The notes under the pieces were generated by a model. That model had not been told where the DNA came from and made no database searches. It saw only the letters and a list, made by a program, of their open reading frames with translations. The position numbers and the translations under genes were made by a program. Source: Nitrospinae bacterium bin107 (GTDB taxonomy: Bacteria; UBA8248). From it: a DNA stretch of 64,000 nucleotides. Location of the stretch: NCBI GenBank assembly GCA_002238965.1, contig MPNJ01000003.1, positions 296,791-360,790 of the forward strand, in the 5' to 3' direction. Of this stretch, positions 1 to 8,260 are shown piece by piece (position 1 is the stretch's first letter; every line of letters starts with the position of its first letter).

Positions 1-2
1 CA

Positions 3-272
3 AGCCGAGCCGCCGTCGACGCCGGCTGGGTGCCGACGCCGATGCAAGTGGGCCAGACGGGCAAAATCGTGAGCCCGAATCTCTACATCGCCGTCGGCAT
101 TTCGGGCGCCATGCAGCATATGGTCGGCGCAGGTCCGAGTAAAAATATCGTGGCCATCAACACGGACGCCGAAGCGCCCATCTTCCAGCGCGCGCGCTAC
201 GGCATCGTGGGAGACTATAAGAAAGTGATCCCCGCTCTGACGGAAAAATGCAAGGAATTGATGGATTCCTAA
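3..272 (+). CDS. etfA: Electron transfer flavoprotein alpha subunit, C-terminal fragment
   Basis: This is the last ~89 codons of a gene cut by the window edge; the frame is open from base 3. The motif [10 protein letters not shown] followed by [15 protein letters not shown], then [12 protein letters not shown] and GIVGDY, is the FAD-binding C-terminal domain of ETF alpha. The family forms an EtfA/EtfB heterodimer that passes electrons from acyl-CoA and other dehydrogenases to the quinone pool. The gene ends with TAA three bases before the convergent repressor gene. etfB is usually directly upstream and would lie outside the window. Identification is firm; only the start is missing. Confidence 0.95.
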   Translation, partial: SRAAVDAGWVPTPMQVGQTGKIVSPNLYIAVGISGAMQHMVGAGPSKNIVAINTDAEAPIFQRARYGIVGDYKKVIPALTEKCKELMDS

Positions 273-275
273 CCC

Positions 276-1010
276 TCAGGCGAGCGGTTGATAGGCCCAG
301 ACGACTCGGCCTACGATTCGATCAGCAGGCTCTTCCCCTACCAAATCAATATGGGCGACCACCTCTTCTCGATTCTCCGGCACCAGCCATAGACGAGGCG
401 GGGTCCACTGCAACCGTTTGAGCGTACACCCGCCGGATTCATCCCGAACGGCGTAAATACCATCCGCAACGATCGTCTTGTCACGGCGATCGATGACGAC
501 CACAGCGCCCGGCTGTATCAAGGGAACCATGCTGCGGCCCATCTCTCTGTCAACTCGAACCGAGACCAAATCTCCACGCCCGGCAATTTGAGAGACGTGG
601 ATGAGTGCGTATTCTTCGATTTGCTCATCCACGATTCTGGCGCTGCCCGCTGCGATGGAGCCCGACACCAAAGGCACGGCGCGAAACTCCGCATCGCTCA
701 CCTTTCCCGGCGCCTGCAAGTTATCACTCATGCTCAAAGTGACGTCCAAAGGCCCGACACCTGGAATCTCAGGCGCGCCGGTTCGGCCCAGCAACCAATC
801 GCCGGACACGTCGAGCACCTTTGCAATTTCAAAGAGTTTGCTCGCGCTCGGCTCGTTTTGTCCCTGTTCATAGCGGGTGAGATTCGCCCATGTGATCCCT
901 GCGGCGCGCGCCAGTTGATTGCGGTTCCATCCCCTGCGCTCACGCGCGTGCGCGATACGTCTTCCCAGTTCGAACGCATACTCTGAGCGGGGTTGGGGAG
1001 ACTCGGGCAT
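276..1010 (-). CDS. XRE-type HTH repressor with S24 (LexA/CI-like) peptidase domain
   Basis: 244 aa. Residues ~12-75 form a Cro/CI helix-turn-helix (RRGWNRNQLARAAGI then NLTRYEQGQNEPS). Residues ~110-240 are a Peptidase_S24 domain. GRSMVPLIQPG carries the predicted catalytic Ser and CTLKRL the Lys of the Ser-Lys dyad. IAAGSARI, just before, resembles the Ala-Gly autocleavage site. Family members are RecA-responsive self-cleaving repressors of prophages or stress genes. No phage gene lies nearby, so it may be a host regulator or a prophage relic. ATG start; the stop sits 3 bases from the convergent etfA stop. Domain call is strong, target genes unknown. Confidence 0.9.
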   Translation of the reverse strand: MPESPQPRSEYAFELGRRIAHARERRGWNRNQLARAAGITWANLTRYEQGQNEPSASKLFEIAKVLDVSGDWLLGRTGAPEIPGVGPLDVTLSMSDNLQAPGKVSDAEFRAVPLVSGSIAAGSARIVDEQIEEYALIHVSQIAGRGDLVSVRVDREMGRSMVPLIQPGAVVVIDRRDKTIVADGIYAVRDESGGCTLKRLQWTPPRLWLVPENREEVVAHIDLVGEEPADRIVGRVVWAYQPLA

Positions 1011-1051
1011 AGGCTTTGTGGAGGGCTAAGAAATCCCCTCCCCGGGGCGGA

Positions 1052-1066
1052 TGTCGCATATAGACA
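1052..1066. promoter_or_regulatory. Short inverted repeat, possible operator upstream of the S24 repressor gene
   Basis: TGTC-N7-GACA with an AT-rich centre (GCATATA), about 40 bases upstream of the ATG of the repressor gene. Dyads of this size in this place are typical autoregulatory operators of CI/LexA-like proteins. Only one copy is seen, so this is inference. Confidence 0.3.
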
Positions 1067-1094
1067 CCCAACCTATCACATTTTTGCCATTTAA

Positions 1095-1137
1095 TCGAAA
1101 AGACGGGGTCCCCGCCATTCTGGAGGCAGGGACCCCG
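1095..1137 (-). terminator. Rho-independent terminator after the cyclase gene
   Basis: A perfect 9-bp stem (CGGGGTCCC at 1104-1112, GGGACCCCG at 1129-1137) lies 10 bases past the stop of the cyclase gene. Read on the minus strand it is followed by TCTTTT. It ends the LVIVD/cyclase transcript. Confidence 0.75.
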
Positions 1138-1146
1138 GAAGGTGGT

Positions 1147-1836
1147 CTAATCGTCTAATACCGCAACTGCACGGACGGGGCTGCCCGTCCCCTCGCGGAA
1201 CTTCAGGGGAAGTGAGATGAACTGGAACTCGCCCTTGCCAAGCAGCGCTTCCAAGTTGCACAGACTTTCCAGATGCGTGATTTCCCTCTCCCAGCAGGTT
1301 TTGTGGACCAGGGCGTTGACGTCTCCTTCGGGACCGGGACGCATGGAATCGATACCGAAATGGACAATCCCCTGATCCGCAAGCCATTCGGTGGCTTCCA
1401 CGTTGATGCCCGGATTATCCGTCCCATACGCCTTCGTGGGGAATGTGCGGGCATGATGACCCGTGCAAAGCAGGATCGTGCCGCCCTGAGGAGCCGAGAG
1501 GCCGGTCTTCTTCACCGCTTCATCGAGGTCGCTCGAGGTGATTTCCGCCCTGGGCGCGATGTGCTGCAAATCGATGCAAATGCCACGCACGATGCAGTTC
1601 TCGAGCGGGTACTCGTTCATCGGCTGCGCATCCTGGTGGAAATGGCGCGGCGCGTCGAGATGCGTGGTGCCATGCTCAGGCATCGTGACAAAGTTCAGTG
1701 CGTTCCCCCAGACGTTTCCCGAATCCTTGAAGGCTTCTTCATGATTTTTCCAAGCGGCGTACAGAATGGGAGGCTGGCCCGGATACGCGGGCGTGCGATG
1801 ATAAATCTCTCGTGAAAGGTCAACGATGGTAGGCAT
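1147..1836 (-). CDS. Cyclase family protein (kynurenine formamidase-like metal hydrolase)
   Basis: 229 aa from ATG at 1836, preceded by AAGGAG nine bases upstream; a longer reading from 1869 has no ribosome site. The diagnostic motif HGTTHLDAPRHF at residues ~55-66 matches the HxGTHxDxPxH metal-binding signature of the putative cyclase family (Pfam Cyclase). This family includes kynurenine formamidases, isatin hydrolases and polyketide cyclase-like enzymes. A second conserved stretch, TILLCTGHH, follows near residue 130. The gene lies 20 bases downstream of the LVIVD-repeat gene on the same strand, so the two are probably co-transcribed. The substrate cannot be told from sequence. Confidence 0.88.
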   Translation of the reverse strand: MPTIVDLSREIYHRTPAYPGQPPILYAAWKNHEEAFKDSGNVWGNALNFVTMPEHGTTHLDAPRHFHQDAQPMNEYPLENCIVRGICIDLQHIAPRAEITSSDLDEAVKKTGLSAPQGGTILLCTGHHARTFPTKAYGTDNPGINVEATEWLADQGIVHFGIDSMRPGPEGDVNALVHKTCWEREITHLESLCNLEALLGKGEFQFISLPLKFREGTGSPVRAVAVLDD

Positions 1837-1856
1837 AGAATTTTTCTCCTTTTCGC

Positions 1857-3098
1857 CTAAACGGTGCAACGCAAAATATGCAGTCCATGGTTCTTGTCCG
1901 TTACGTATATCACCCCGCGTCTATCCACGATGACGTCCTCGCTCTGCGTGACGAGCGTCTTGGGCAGCATGCCGAGGCGTTTCGTCGGGTCGGCGGGTAT
2001 GTAGTGCGCAATCTCGCGTGGATGGATGGGCTCGGAAATATCATAAACGCGGAGGCCGGCGTTGAAATACGTCAGATAAACGCGGTCTTCCCTTTGTTCG
2101 AGACAGTCGAGCCCCTGGGGGTGGTGCTGATTATGCGGACCGAATCGTCCGCCTCGTTCGCAAAAACTCTTGTGGGAATAGCCAGTCGGCGGCTCGGGCA
2201 CCGGGAAAAGGGACATGAGCCTCGGGTCCGCCTCGTCAGTTATATCCACTATTGCCGTGTAGTTGAGGGGCTCGTCGCAATTCTCCTTGAGCGCCTCGCT
2301 GTTGATGATGGCGAATCCACGCTTGAGATAGGGATACGCCGTGTGCACGGCGATCGCGCTGCCAAGCGGCGGGTAGACGTTGAAACGGCTGATGAGCCTG
2401 GGGCTTGATATATCCTCGATGTCCGCGATGACGAATCCACCGCGCGCATACGGCAGATAGGCTCGCCCGTTTTCCGCATGAGCGGGCCCGTGCTGGAACA
2501 CGCGCATCCCCTCACTCCAGTCGTCCGACATATCGGTTTCGACCCCCTCCTGTTCGGGCAGCCAGAAGCGGCCCGCTTCCCTGGGGTTCCGAGGATCAGC
2601 CAAATCCAGAATGCGGTAAATGTTCCCGTCGTAGCCGGGCGCGTATGCGGAGAGGTGGGCGTAGCGGCCGCCGTTGTAGAAATTCCTGTGCGTGCCATCG
2701 GCTCCCGTCTGCCAATGTGAGATAAGCTCCGGATCGGCGGGGTCTTTTTTCACGTCCCAGATGTAGACGCCCTCGGCCTCGGGCGGGTCCTCGGGGCGCG
2801 GCCCCCAGCCCGGGGGAATTTTCTCCAAAGAGGTGATGAGCAGGCCGTCCGCCACCTGCACCTGCAACGTCCAGGTATTGTCGGGACCCTCGATAAATTT
2901 GAGGAGTTTCGCGTCTTCGGGCTCGGTCACGTCCATGACGCTCCAGCCGCTCTCCCAGAATTGCGATAGATACAGATAAAAGCGTCCATCCACCTCCTGT
3001 ATCGCCGTCTTGAAGGCGGGCCTGTCTGCTAAATCATGATATCCGACCAACTCCATGTTTTCGCTGCTGATTGCCGCAGGCGCCTGCGCGAGACTCAT
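1857..3098 (-). CDS. LVIVD-repeat beta-propeller protein
   Basis: 413 aa. At least six repeats of a beta-propeller unit with the LVIVD-like core are visible: SVMDVTEPEDAKLL, YIWDVKKDPADPEL, RILDLADPRNPREA, VIADIEDISSPRLI, AIVDITDEADPRLM and RVYDISEPIHPREI. No signal peptide is evident at the chosen ATG. LVIVD proteins have no defined reaction; many are surface or periplasmic and are annotated as choice-of-anchor proteins. The gene precedes the cyclase gene by 20 bases and is divergent from the SDR gene at 3294 across a ~195-base region that should hold both promoters. Confidence 0.8.
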   Translation of the reverse strand: MSLAQAPAAISSENMELVGYHDLADRPAFKTAIQEVDGRFYLYLSQFWESGWSVMDVTEPEDAKLLKFIEGPDNTWTLQVQVADGLLITSLEKIPPGWGPRPEDPPEAEGVYIWDVKKDPADPELISHWQTGADGTHRNFYNGGRYAHLSAYAPGYDGNIYRILDLADPRNPREAGRFWLPEQEGVETDMSDDWSEGMRVFQHGPAHAENGRAYLPYARGGFVIADIEDISSPRLISRFNVYPPLGSAIAVHTAYPYLKRGFAIINSEALKENCDEPLNYTAIVDITDEADPRLMSLFPVPEPPTGYSHKSFCERGGRFGPHNQHHPQGLDCLEQREDRVYLTYFNAGLRVYDISEPIHPREIAHYIPADPTKRLGMLPKTLVTQSEDVIVDRRGVIYVTDKNHGLHILRCTV

Positions 3099-3293
3099 CG
3101 CATCCTCACAAAAGTTGTTCTCTTTGACTCGTCGCCAAAATTGTGAAAGAGAATGTTTGTCGATTTCATGGCGAAACCATGCCTTATGTACCCCACTACC
3201 GCATGGTGGTAAAGTCCCGCAGCGACTTTGAGTACGCCTACCGGAACATGGTGCGGACGCCTTGCGCCCAATACAGAGGAAGTCACAGAAAAA

Positions 3294-4058
3294 ATGACCT
3301 CACCCGGTGTGGATTTGAACGGCAAGGTAGCCTGCATCACGGGCGGCGGCCAGGGGCTCGGCGCCTCGATGTCCATCGCACTGGCGGAGGCTGGAGCGGA
3401 CCTCGTCCTCATCGGCAGACGGCCCGAGCCGATGGCCGAAACCGCGAAAGAATGCGAGAAATTCGGCGTACGGGCCAGACCCGCCGTCTGCGACGTGACA
3501 GATTCGGCGCGGGTGAACACCCTGTTCGGGCAGGTAAACAAGGAACTCGGCGGCCCGCATATCCTCATCAACAACGCGGGCGTCTCGCTCCCCAGCCCCA
3601 TTCTCGAGACGACGGACGAACTCTGGCGCGAGACCATCGATTTGAACCTGAGCGGCATGTTCTACTGCTGCCGGGCGGCGGTGCGCTTCATGCTCGAAGC
3701 GGGGGAAGGCAAAATCGTCAATCTCGGCTCGGGCGCCGGCAGTAGGGGCCGACCGAACCAGGTGGCCTACGCGGCGTCGAAATCTGGCGTACGGGGATTC
3801 ACCGAGGCGCTCGCCGTCGAGCTTGCGGAGAAGAACATTCAGGTGAACAACATCGCGCCGGGACGCTTCCCTACTCCGATGACGGTCGACCGTATTGCCG
3901 ACCCGGCGCAGAGTGAAGAGTTCCTGCGCTACGTTCCCATGAAGCGTTACGGCGAACTCGAGGAAATCCGGCCCCTCGTCGCGTACCTTTGCGGCCCGCA
4001 GAGCGACTACATGACGGGACAGACGATTTACTTAGACGGCGGCAGCAACGCCCTCTAG
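3294..4058 (+). CDS. SDR family NAD(P)-dependent oxidoreductase (canonical active site)
   Basis: 254 aa from ATG at 3294, with GAGGAAG about 10 bases upstream; an upstream GTG at 3228 would add 22 unlikely residues. A classical short-chain dehydrogenase/reductase: cofactor motif TGGGQGLG at ~16-23, NNAG near 95, catalytic Ser in LGSGAGS and the YAASK Tyr-x3-Lys near 157-161. It closely resembles 3-oxoacyl-ACP reductase or gluconate 5-dehydrogenase-type SDRs, but the substrate is unknown. It converges with the next SDR gene: the four bases CTAG at 4055-4058 contain both stop codons. Confidence 0.9.
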   Translation: MTSPGVDLNGKVACITGGGQGLGASMSIALAEAGADLVLIGRRPEPMAETAKECEKFGVRARPAVCDVTDSARVNTLFGQVNKELGGPHILINNAGVSLPSPILETTDELWRETIDLNLSGMFYCCRAAVRFMLEAGEGKIVNLGSGAGSRGRPNQVAYAASKSGVRGFTEALAVELAEKNIQVNNIAPGRFPTPMTVDRIADPAQSEEFLRYVPMKRYGELEEIRPLVAYLCGPQSDYMTGQTIYLDGGSNAL

Positions 4059-4849
4059 GGTCTCACCACGTCGCACCGCCCGCCGTCCACGTTGATTGAC
4101 TCACCCGTGATGTTCGAGGCCAGATCGGAGACCAAGAACAAAGCCGCGCCTGCGCAATCCTCGGCCCGCGTCAGGCGGTTCATGGGCAGTTCGGCGCGCC
4201 TCTCGGCATCCACCTCCTCATACGTGCGATTCGTGATTTCAGCGATTCTCGTCGTCTGCCGGACGTACCTCGGGGTATCCGTCGTGCCGGGATTGATGAG
4301 GTTCACGCGGATGTTCTCGGGCGCGAGCCTGCGGGCGAGCTGATGTTTGTAGGCGGCGAGGCCTGCGTTCGGGATGCAGCCCGAGCCGTGGAATTCCGAG
4401 GTATGGACGTGGCTCAGCCCCGAGAAATAGACGATGACGCCCCCGCCCCGTTTCCTCATCTTCGGTATCACAGCCTTCGTCACGCGGATGGCGGCGCGGA
4501 GTTTCAAGTCGATGGCGAGGTCGATGTCCTCATCTGTCGTCACTATCGGGTCCGTGCGCCTGCTCACGCCCGCGGCGCTTACGAGAAAATCGATTCCCCC
4601 GAACCGGGCGCAGGTCTCCTCCACTACATTCTCGGTCTGTCCGGAAGCGGTGAGGTCGCCCGCCAACACTTCCGCGCGTCCCCCGGCGGCAATGATATCC
4701 GAGGCGGTCTGCTTCAAATTCTCTTCGTTTCGGGCCGCGAGCGCGACCGAAGCTCCCGCGCGCGCCATCACCATGGCGCACGCCTGCCCGATGCCCTGGC
4801 TCGAACCTGTCACAAGGGCGATTTTTCCGTTCAAATCTATCGTGATCAT
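4055..4849 (-). CDS. SDR family protein with a degenerate catalytic motif
   Basis: 264 aa; ATG at 4849 with AAAGGGG close upstream. The Rossmann cofactor motif TGSSQGIG (residues ~14-21) and the IRVNLINPG strand with following TDTPR are intact, so NAD(P) binding is expected. The segment that should hold Tyr-x3-Lys reads GCIPN. Aligned through the conserved IRVN strand with the neighbouring SDR, Tyr becomes Gly and Lys becomes Asn. Ser is retained in YFSGLSH. The protein may be catalytically altered, work on a different substrate class, or be a non-enzymatic partner. Its stop overlaps that of the convergent SDR. Confidence 0.85.
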   Translation of the reverse strand: MITIDLNGKIALVTGSSQGIGQACAMVMARAGASVALAARNEENLKQTASDIIAAGGRAEVLAGDLTASGQTENVVEETCARFGGIDFLVSAAGVSRRTDPIVTTDEDIDLAIDLKLRAAIRVTKAVIPKMRKRGGGVIVYFSGLSHVHTSEFHGSGCIPNAGLAAYKHQLARRLAPENIRVNLINPGTTDTPRYVRQTTRIAEITNRTYEEVDAERRAELPMNRLTRAEDCAGAALFLVSDLASNITGESINVDGGRCDVVRP

Positions 4850-5020
4850 CTATTCCCCTTTCCTGGCAATTCATTCATCCTCACATCCGCGCCGGATGAA
4901 AAAACGTCAACTTCGTGAATAGCAGCTCGGACGCTGGATTTTCATGGCGATTTTTCTTATACACCACTTGTCACGCGGCGACATTCCCGGCGAGGTGCAC
5001 ATTCATAGAGGCGATACCCG

Positions 5021-6259
5021 ATGACGAAGAAAAGCATATCGAACCTCGACGTGCGTGGTAAACGCGTTCTGATGCGGGTGGACTTTAACGTCCCCCAGGA
5101 CGCGAACGGACGCATCGCCGATGATCGCAGAATCCGCATGGCTCTTCCCACGATAAACCACATCCTGGATGGCGGCGGCCGCCTCATTCTCATGAGCCAC
5201 CTGGGGCGCCCGAAAGGAGAAGCCCCACAAGCCGACGGCAGATGGACGCTCAGGCCCATTGCTGAACGCCTGGAGGAACTCTTCGGAAAGAGTGTCGTTT
5301 TTGCGAATGACTGCGTGGGACCCGCCGCCGAGAGCGCAGCCGCCTCGCTGAAAGACGGGGAATGCTGCCTGCTCGAGAACCTACGCTTTCACAAAGCCGA
5401 GCAGATCAAGGACAAAGCGGCCTCCGGCGATGCGGACTTAAAGTGCGCAAAAGACGCCTTCGCACAGGGGCTGGCGTCGTTAGCCGACGTTTACGTGAAC
5501 GATGCTTTCGGCACCTGTCACCGCGACAACGCAAGCATGCTCACCGTGCCGCAGATGATGGTCGGCAAGCCCCGCGTCGCGGGGTTTTTATTGGAAAAAG
5601 AGCTTCAGTACTTAGGCAATACACTGAATGCGCCGGAAAGGCCTTTCCTCGCCATCATCGGGGGCAAGAAAGTCTCCGATAAGATGATGGTCATCGAAAC
5701 TTTATTGGGCAAATGCGACCGGGTGCTCATCGGAGGAGCGATGGTCTATACGTTCATGCGGGCGATCGGCCAGGAGACGGGCGCGAGCCTCGTGGAGGAA
5801 GACAGGATCGAGGTTGCCGCGCGGCTGAAATCCATAGGCGGTGAGAAACTCGTTTTACCGACAGACGTCATCGCCGCACACGCTATCGAAGAGGGAGCGA
5901 CCTTTGAGGTATTCCAAGGAGAGATTCCCGAGGGACTGATGGGGCTCGACATCGGCCCTGAATCCGCGAGGCGTTTCTCGCAAATGATTTCAGAAGCGAA
6001 GACCATCGTCTGGAACGGCCCGATGGGCGTCTTCGAGGTCAAGCCCTTCGATGGAGGCACGTTCACCGTCGCGCACGCCCTCGCGGAGGCGACGAGAAAC
6101 GGCGCCACGACCGTTATCGGCGGCGGCGACAGCGCAGCGGCCATCGAGATGGCCGGGCTGAGCGCGGATGTGAGCCACGTAAGCACGGGTGGGGGGGCGA
6201 GCCTCGAATTTATGGAGGGAAAATCGTTTCAGGCCGTCGAAATTCTCGATGATTTGTAG
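5021..6259 (+). CDS. pgk: Phosphoglycerate kinase
   Basis: 412 aa, the normal size for the family. Catalyses 1,3-bisphosphoglycerate + ADP to 3-phosphoglycerate + ATP in glycolysis and gluconeogenesis. Seen: RVDFNVPQD near the N-terminus (family signature), LMSHLGRPKG, ENLRFH, NDAFGTCHRDNAS, the nucleotide-binding segment IIGGKKVSDK and the C-terminal GGGDSAAAIE. It reads away from the SDR gene at 4849, leaving a 171-base divergent promoter region. gap is not adjacent. The next gene on the same strand starts 77 bases downstream and may be co-transcribed. Confidence 0.97.
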   Translation: MTKKSISNLDVRGKRVLMRVDFNVPQDANGRIADDRRIRMALPTINHILDGGGRLILMSHLGRPKGEAPQADGRWTLRPIAERLEELFGKSVVFANDCVGPAAESAAASLKDGECCLLENLRFHKAEQIKDKAASGDADLKCAKDAFAQGLASLADVYVNDAFGTCHRDNASMLTVPQMMVGKPRVAGFLLEKELQYLGNTLNAPERPFLAIIGGKKVSDKMMVIETLLGKCDRVLIGGAMVYTFMRAIGQETGASLVEEDRIEVAARLKSIGGEKLVLPTDVIAAHAIEEGATFEVFQGEIPEGLMGLDIGPESARRFSQMISEAKTIVWNGPMGVFEVKPFDGGTFTVAHALAEATRNGATTVIGGGDSAAAIEMAGLSADVSHVSTGGGASLEFMEGKSFQAVEILDDL

Positions 6260-6336
6260 AGGCCGCGTGGATGCCGCATAATCGTCTCGCAAGCTGAGGT
6301 TTTCGAATCATTAAGCCGCTCTCAAGGGTATAACGA

Positions 6337-7344
6337 GTGAAGAACAACATTCTGGAGGCCATCGGCGACACACCGATCGTAAGGCTCAATTCCATCGGCG
6401 CGAAAGTCGAATCGGAACTGTTCGTCAAGGTCGAATACATGAATCCGGGCCTCTCGGTGAAAGACCGCATCGCGCCACTGATCGTCGAAGACGCGGAGAA
6501 AAAGGGTGAACTGAAGCCAGGCGGCATAATTGTCGAGGCGACCTCCGGGAACACCGGTGCGGGACTCGCCATCGTCGCCGCCATCAAGGGCTACAAGTGT
6601 GTTTTCGTGATGCCCGACAAGATGAGCCAGGAAAAAGTCGACCGGCTGCGCGCATATGGCGCGAAAGTCATCGTCACGCCCACAGTGGCCCTTGATGACC
6701 CCGAGAGCCACTACTGCGTCGCCAAGAGGATCGTGGAAGAAACGCCCAACTGCATTCTGGCGAATCAATATAACAACACTAACAACCCCGAGTCCCACTA
6801 CCGCATGACGGGCCCTGAAATATGGCGTCAGACGGGAGGCGAATTCGACGCCTTCGTCACGGGCCTGGGCACCGGCGGCACCATCTCGGGTACGGGAAGA
6901 TATCTAAAAGAAATGAATCCCGACATCAAGATCGTCGGCGTCGACCCCATCGGTTCAATTTTATACGGCCTTTTCTACGGCGAAGCGGAACCCGAGGCGG
7001 ACTCCTACAAGACCGAAGGCATCGGGGAGAGCTTCAAGCCCAATACGCTCAGTTTCGATAACATCGACGAGGTGGTCCGCGTGACCGACAAGGAATGCCT
7101 GCTGATGACGCGCAGGCTGGCGAGAGAAGAAGGCATCCTGGTAGGGGGGTCTGCGGGCGGCGCGGTTGCAGGCGCGGTGCGCTACGCGGAATCCCTCGAT
7201 AAACCGCAGAGAATCGTCACGCTGATGCCGGATTCGGGCATGTTTTATCTCAGCAAGATATTTTCCGATGAATGGATGGTCGCCAACGGCTTCCTCAGTG
7301 AGGAGGAGTTGAAAGATGCGCCGGCATCCAAAAGCGCGCGATAG
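6337..7344 (+). CDS. PLP-dependent cystathionine beta-synthase / cysteine synthase family enzyme
   Basis: 335 aa, GTG start. A fold-type II PLP enzyme: Lys42 in NPGLSVKDR should form the Schiff base, SGNTG (~70-74) binds the cofactor phosphate, and GTGGTISGTGRYLKE is the second phosphate-binding loop. The C-terminal part (GVDPIGS, then EGIGESFKPNTL) resembles the catalytic core of cystathionine beta-synthase more than CysK, and the accessory CBS domains are absent. CBS joins serine and homocysteine to cystathionine; CysK uses O-acetylserine and sulfide. A cystathionine gamma-lyase-like gene 0.9 kb downstream favours a CBS role in reverse transsulfuration. Confidence 0.85.
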   Translation: MKNNILEAIGDTPIVRLNSIGAKVESELFVKVEYMNPGLSVKDRIAPLIVEDAEKKGELKPGGIIVEATSGNTGAGLAIVAAIKGYKCVFVMPDKMSQEKVDRLRAYGAKVIVTPTVALDDPESHYCVAKRIVEETPNCILANQYNNTNNPESHYRMTGPEIWRQTGGEFDAFVTGLGTGGTISGTGRYLKEMNPDIKIVGVDPIGSILYGLFYGEAEPEADSYKTEGIGESFKPNTLSFDNIDEVVRVTDKECLLMTRRLAREEGILVGGSAGGAVAGAVRYAESLDKPQRIVTLMPDSGMFYLSKIFSDEWMVANGFLSEEELKDAPASKSAR

Positions 7345-7403
7345 AGGCGGGAGGACCGCCTGCTTCACGACGGCTACTCACAGACCCTGAGGCAGCGCTA
7401 TCG

Positions 7404-7934
7404 CTACCAATACCCCGCATTGTTCAGCGACGCCACGCATTCGATTTCGACTGTGTCTCCCCTGATTTCACATCGGTTCAATTCCAGGGTCTGCCAACCG
7501 AAAGGATATCCAAGCGGATAGGGAGGAATGAACCTCGACGCCGCCTCGGCATCGAATCCGAATCTGCCGTAATAGGCGGGATCGCCGTATACTAGGATGA
7601 TATGCGCGCCGTCCTTCGACAGAAGCCGCTTTCCGTAATCGATTAAAGCAGAACCGATGCCCTGGCCTTGGCAATCGCTGCGAACGGCCAAAGGCGACAA
7701 TATATATGCCCTGACATCCTCATGCCCCGTGATCGAAACCGGACTGAAAGCGATATGCCCCTTCACGACACCTGCGTCGTCCATCACGAGAGATTCGGTG
7801 GTTGGATTCGTCTTTTCGGAAAGCAGGCTGACCGCAAGCCTCCCTACCATCCCGCCCTCATTATCGGGGAATGCTTCATCATATAAATTTTGCAATGCAG
7901 GTGTATCGTTTTGCCTGGCAGGCCTTATGTCCAT
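7404..7934 (-). CDS. GNAT family N-acetyltransferase
   Basis: 176 aa. The acetyl-CoA pyrophosphate-binding motif appears as RSDCQGQGIGSALI (Q/RxxGxG/A) near residues 90-105, preceded by the strand AYILSPLAV. YYGRFGF (~130) is characteristic of the YhbS-like GNAT subgroup (predicted N-acetyltransferases with unknown acceptor). It lies between the two transsulfuration genes but on the opposite strand, and converges with the CBS-like gene across 59 bases. The substrate is not predictable from sequence. Confidence 0.88.
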   Translation of the reverse strand: MDIRPARQNDTPALQNLYDEAFPDNEGGMVGRLAVSLLSEKTNPTTESLVMDDAGVVKGHIAFSPVSITGHEDVRAYILSPLAVRSDCQGQGIGSALIDYGKRLLSKDGAHIILVYGDPAYYGRFGFDAEAASRFIPPYPLGYPFGWQTLELNRCEIRGDTVEIECVASLNNAGYW

Positions 7935-8040
7935 GCTTCCCTTCTACCTTTTTTCTGGAGATGCGGCGGATGCGCCGTCATGCAAAAGATATGACGATTT
8001 CCTTGAAGAATCCAGGCTTTCGGGACGAACAGAGTCCGCG

Positions 8041-8103
8041 GGGACAGGCCCTCGTACCTGTCCCTACAGACTACTCTTGCGGGCGGACACACGGGTCCGC
8101 CCC
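8041..8103. repeat. Pair of dispersed palindromic repeats
   Basis: Two imperfect palindromes 13 bases apart in the 326-base space 7935-8260. The first (8041-8067) has arms GGGACAGG and CCTGTCCC and ends in CTAC. The second (8081-8103) has arms GGGCGGAC and GTCCGCCC. The same sequences recur at 9433, 27741, 27835, 28051, 42790 and 52614. The rest of this gap shows no convincing gene; promoters for the two divergent flanking genes are expected here. Confidence 0.8.
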
Positions 8104-8260
8104 CACAAACTCCATCGCGTATTGTGCAGGCGTATCCACCTGTTCCCATCGCGGATGTTCGGGTAGACTGCTTATCGAGAAACGCTCTTGTCAACCTCGC
8201 CGAAATATGAGTAAAGGTCGATACGAAGTTTAATGCCGCCCCTCGCCTTACGGGAGTCCC

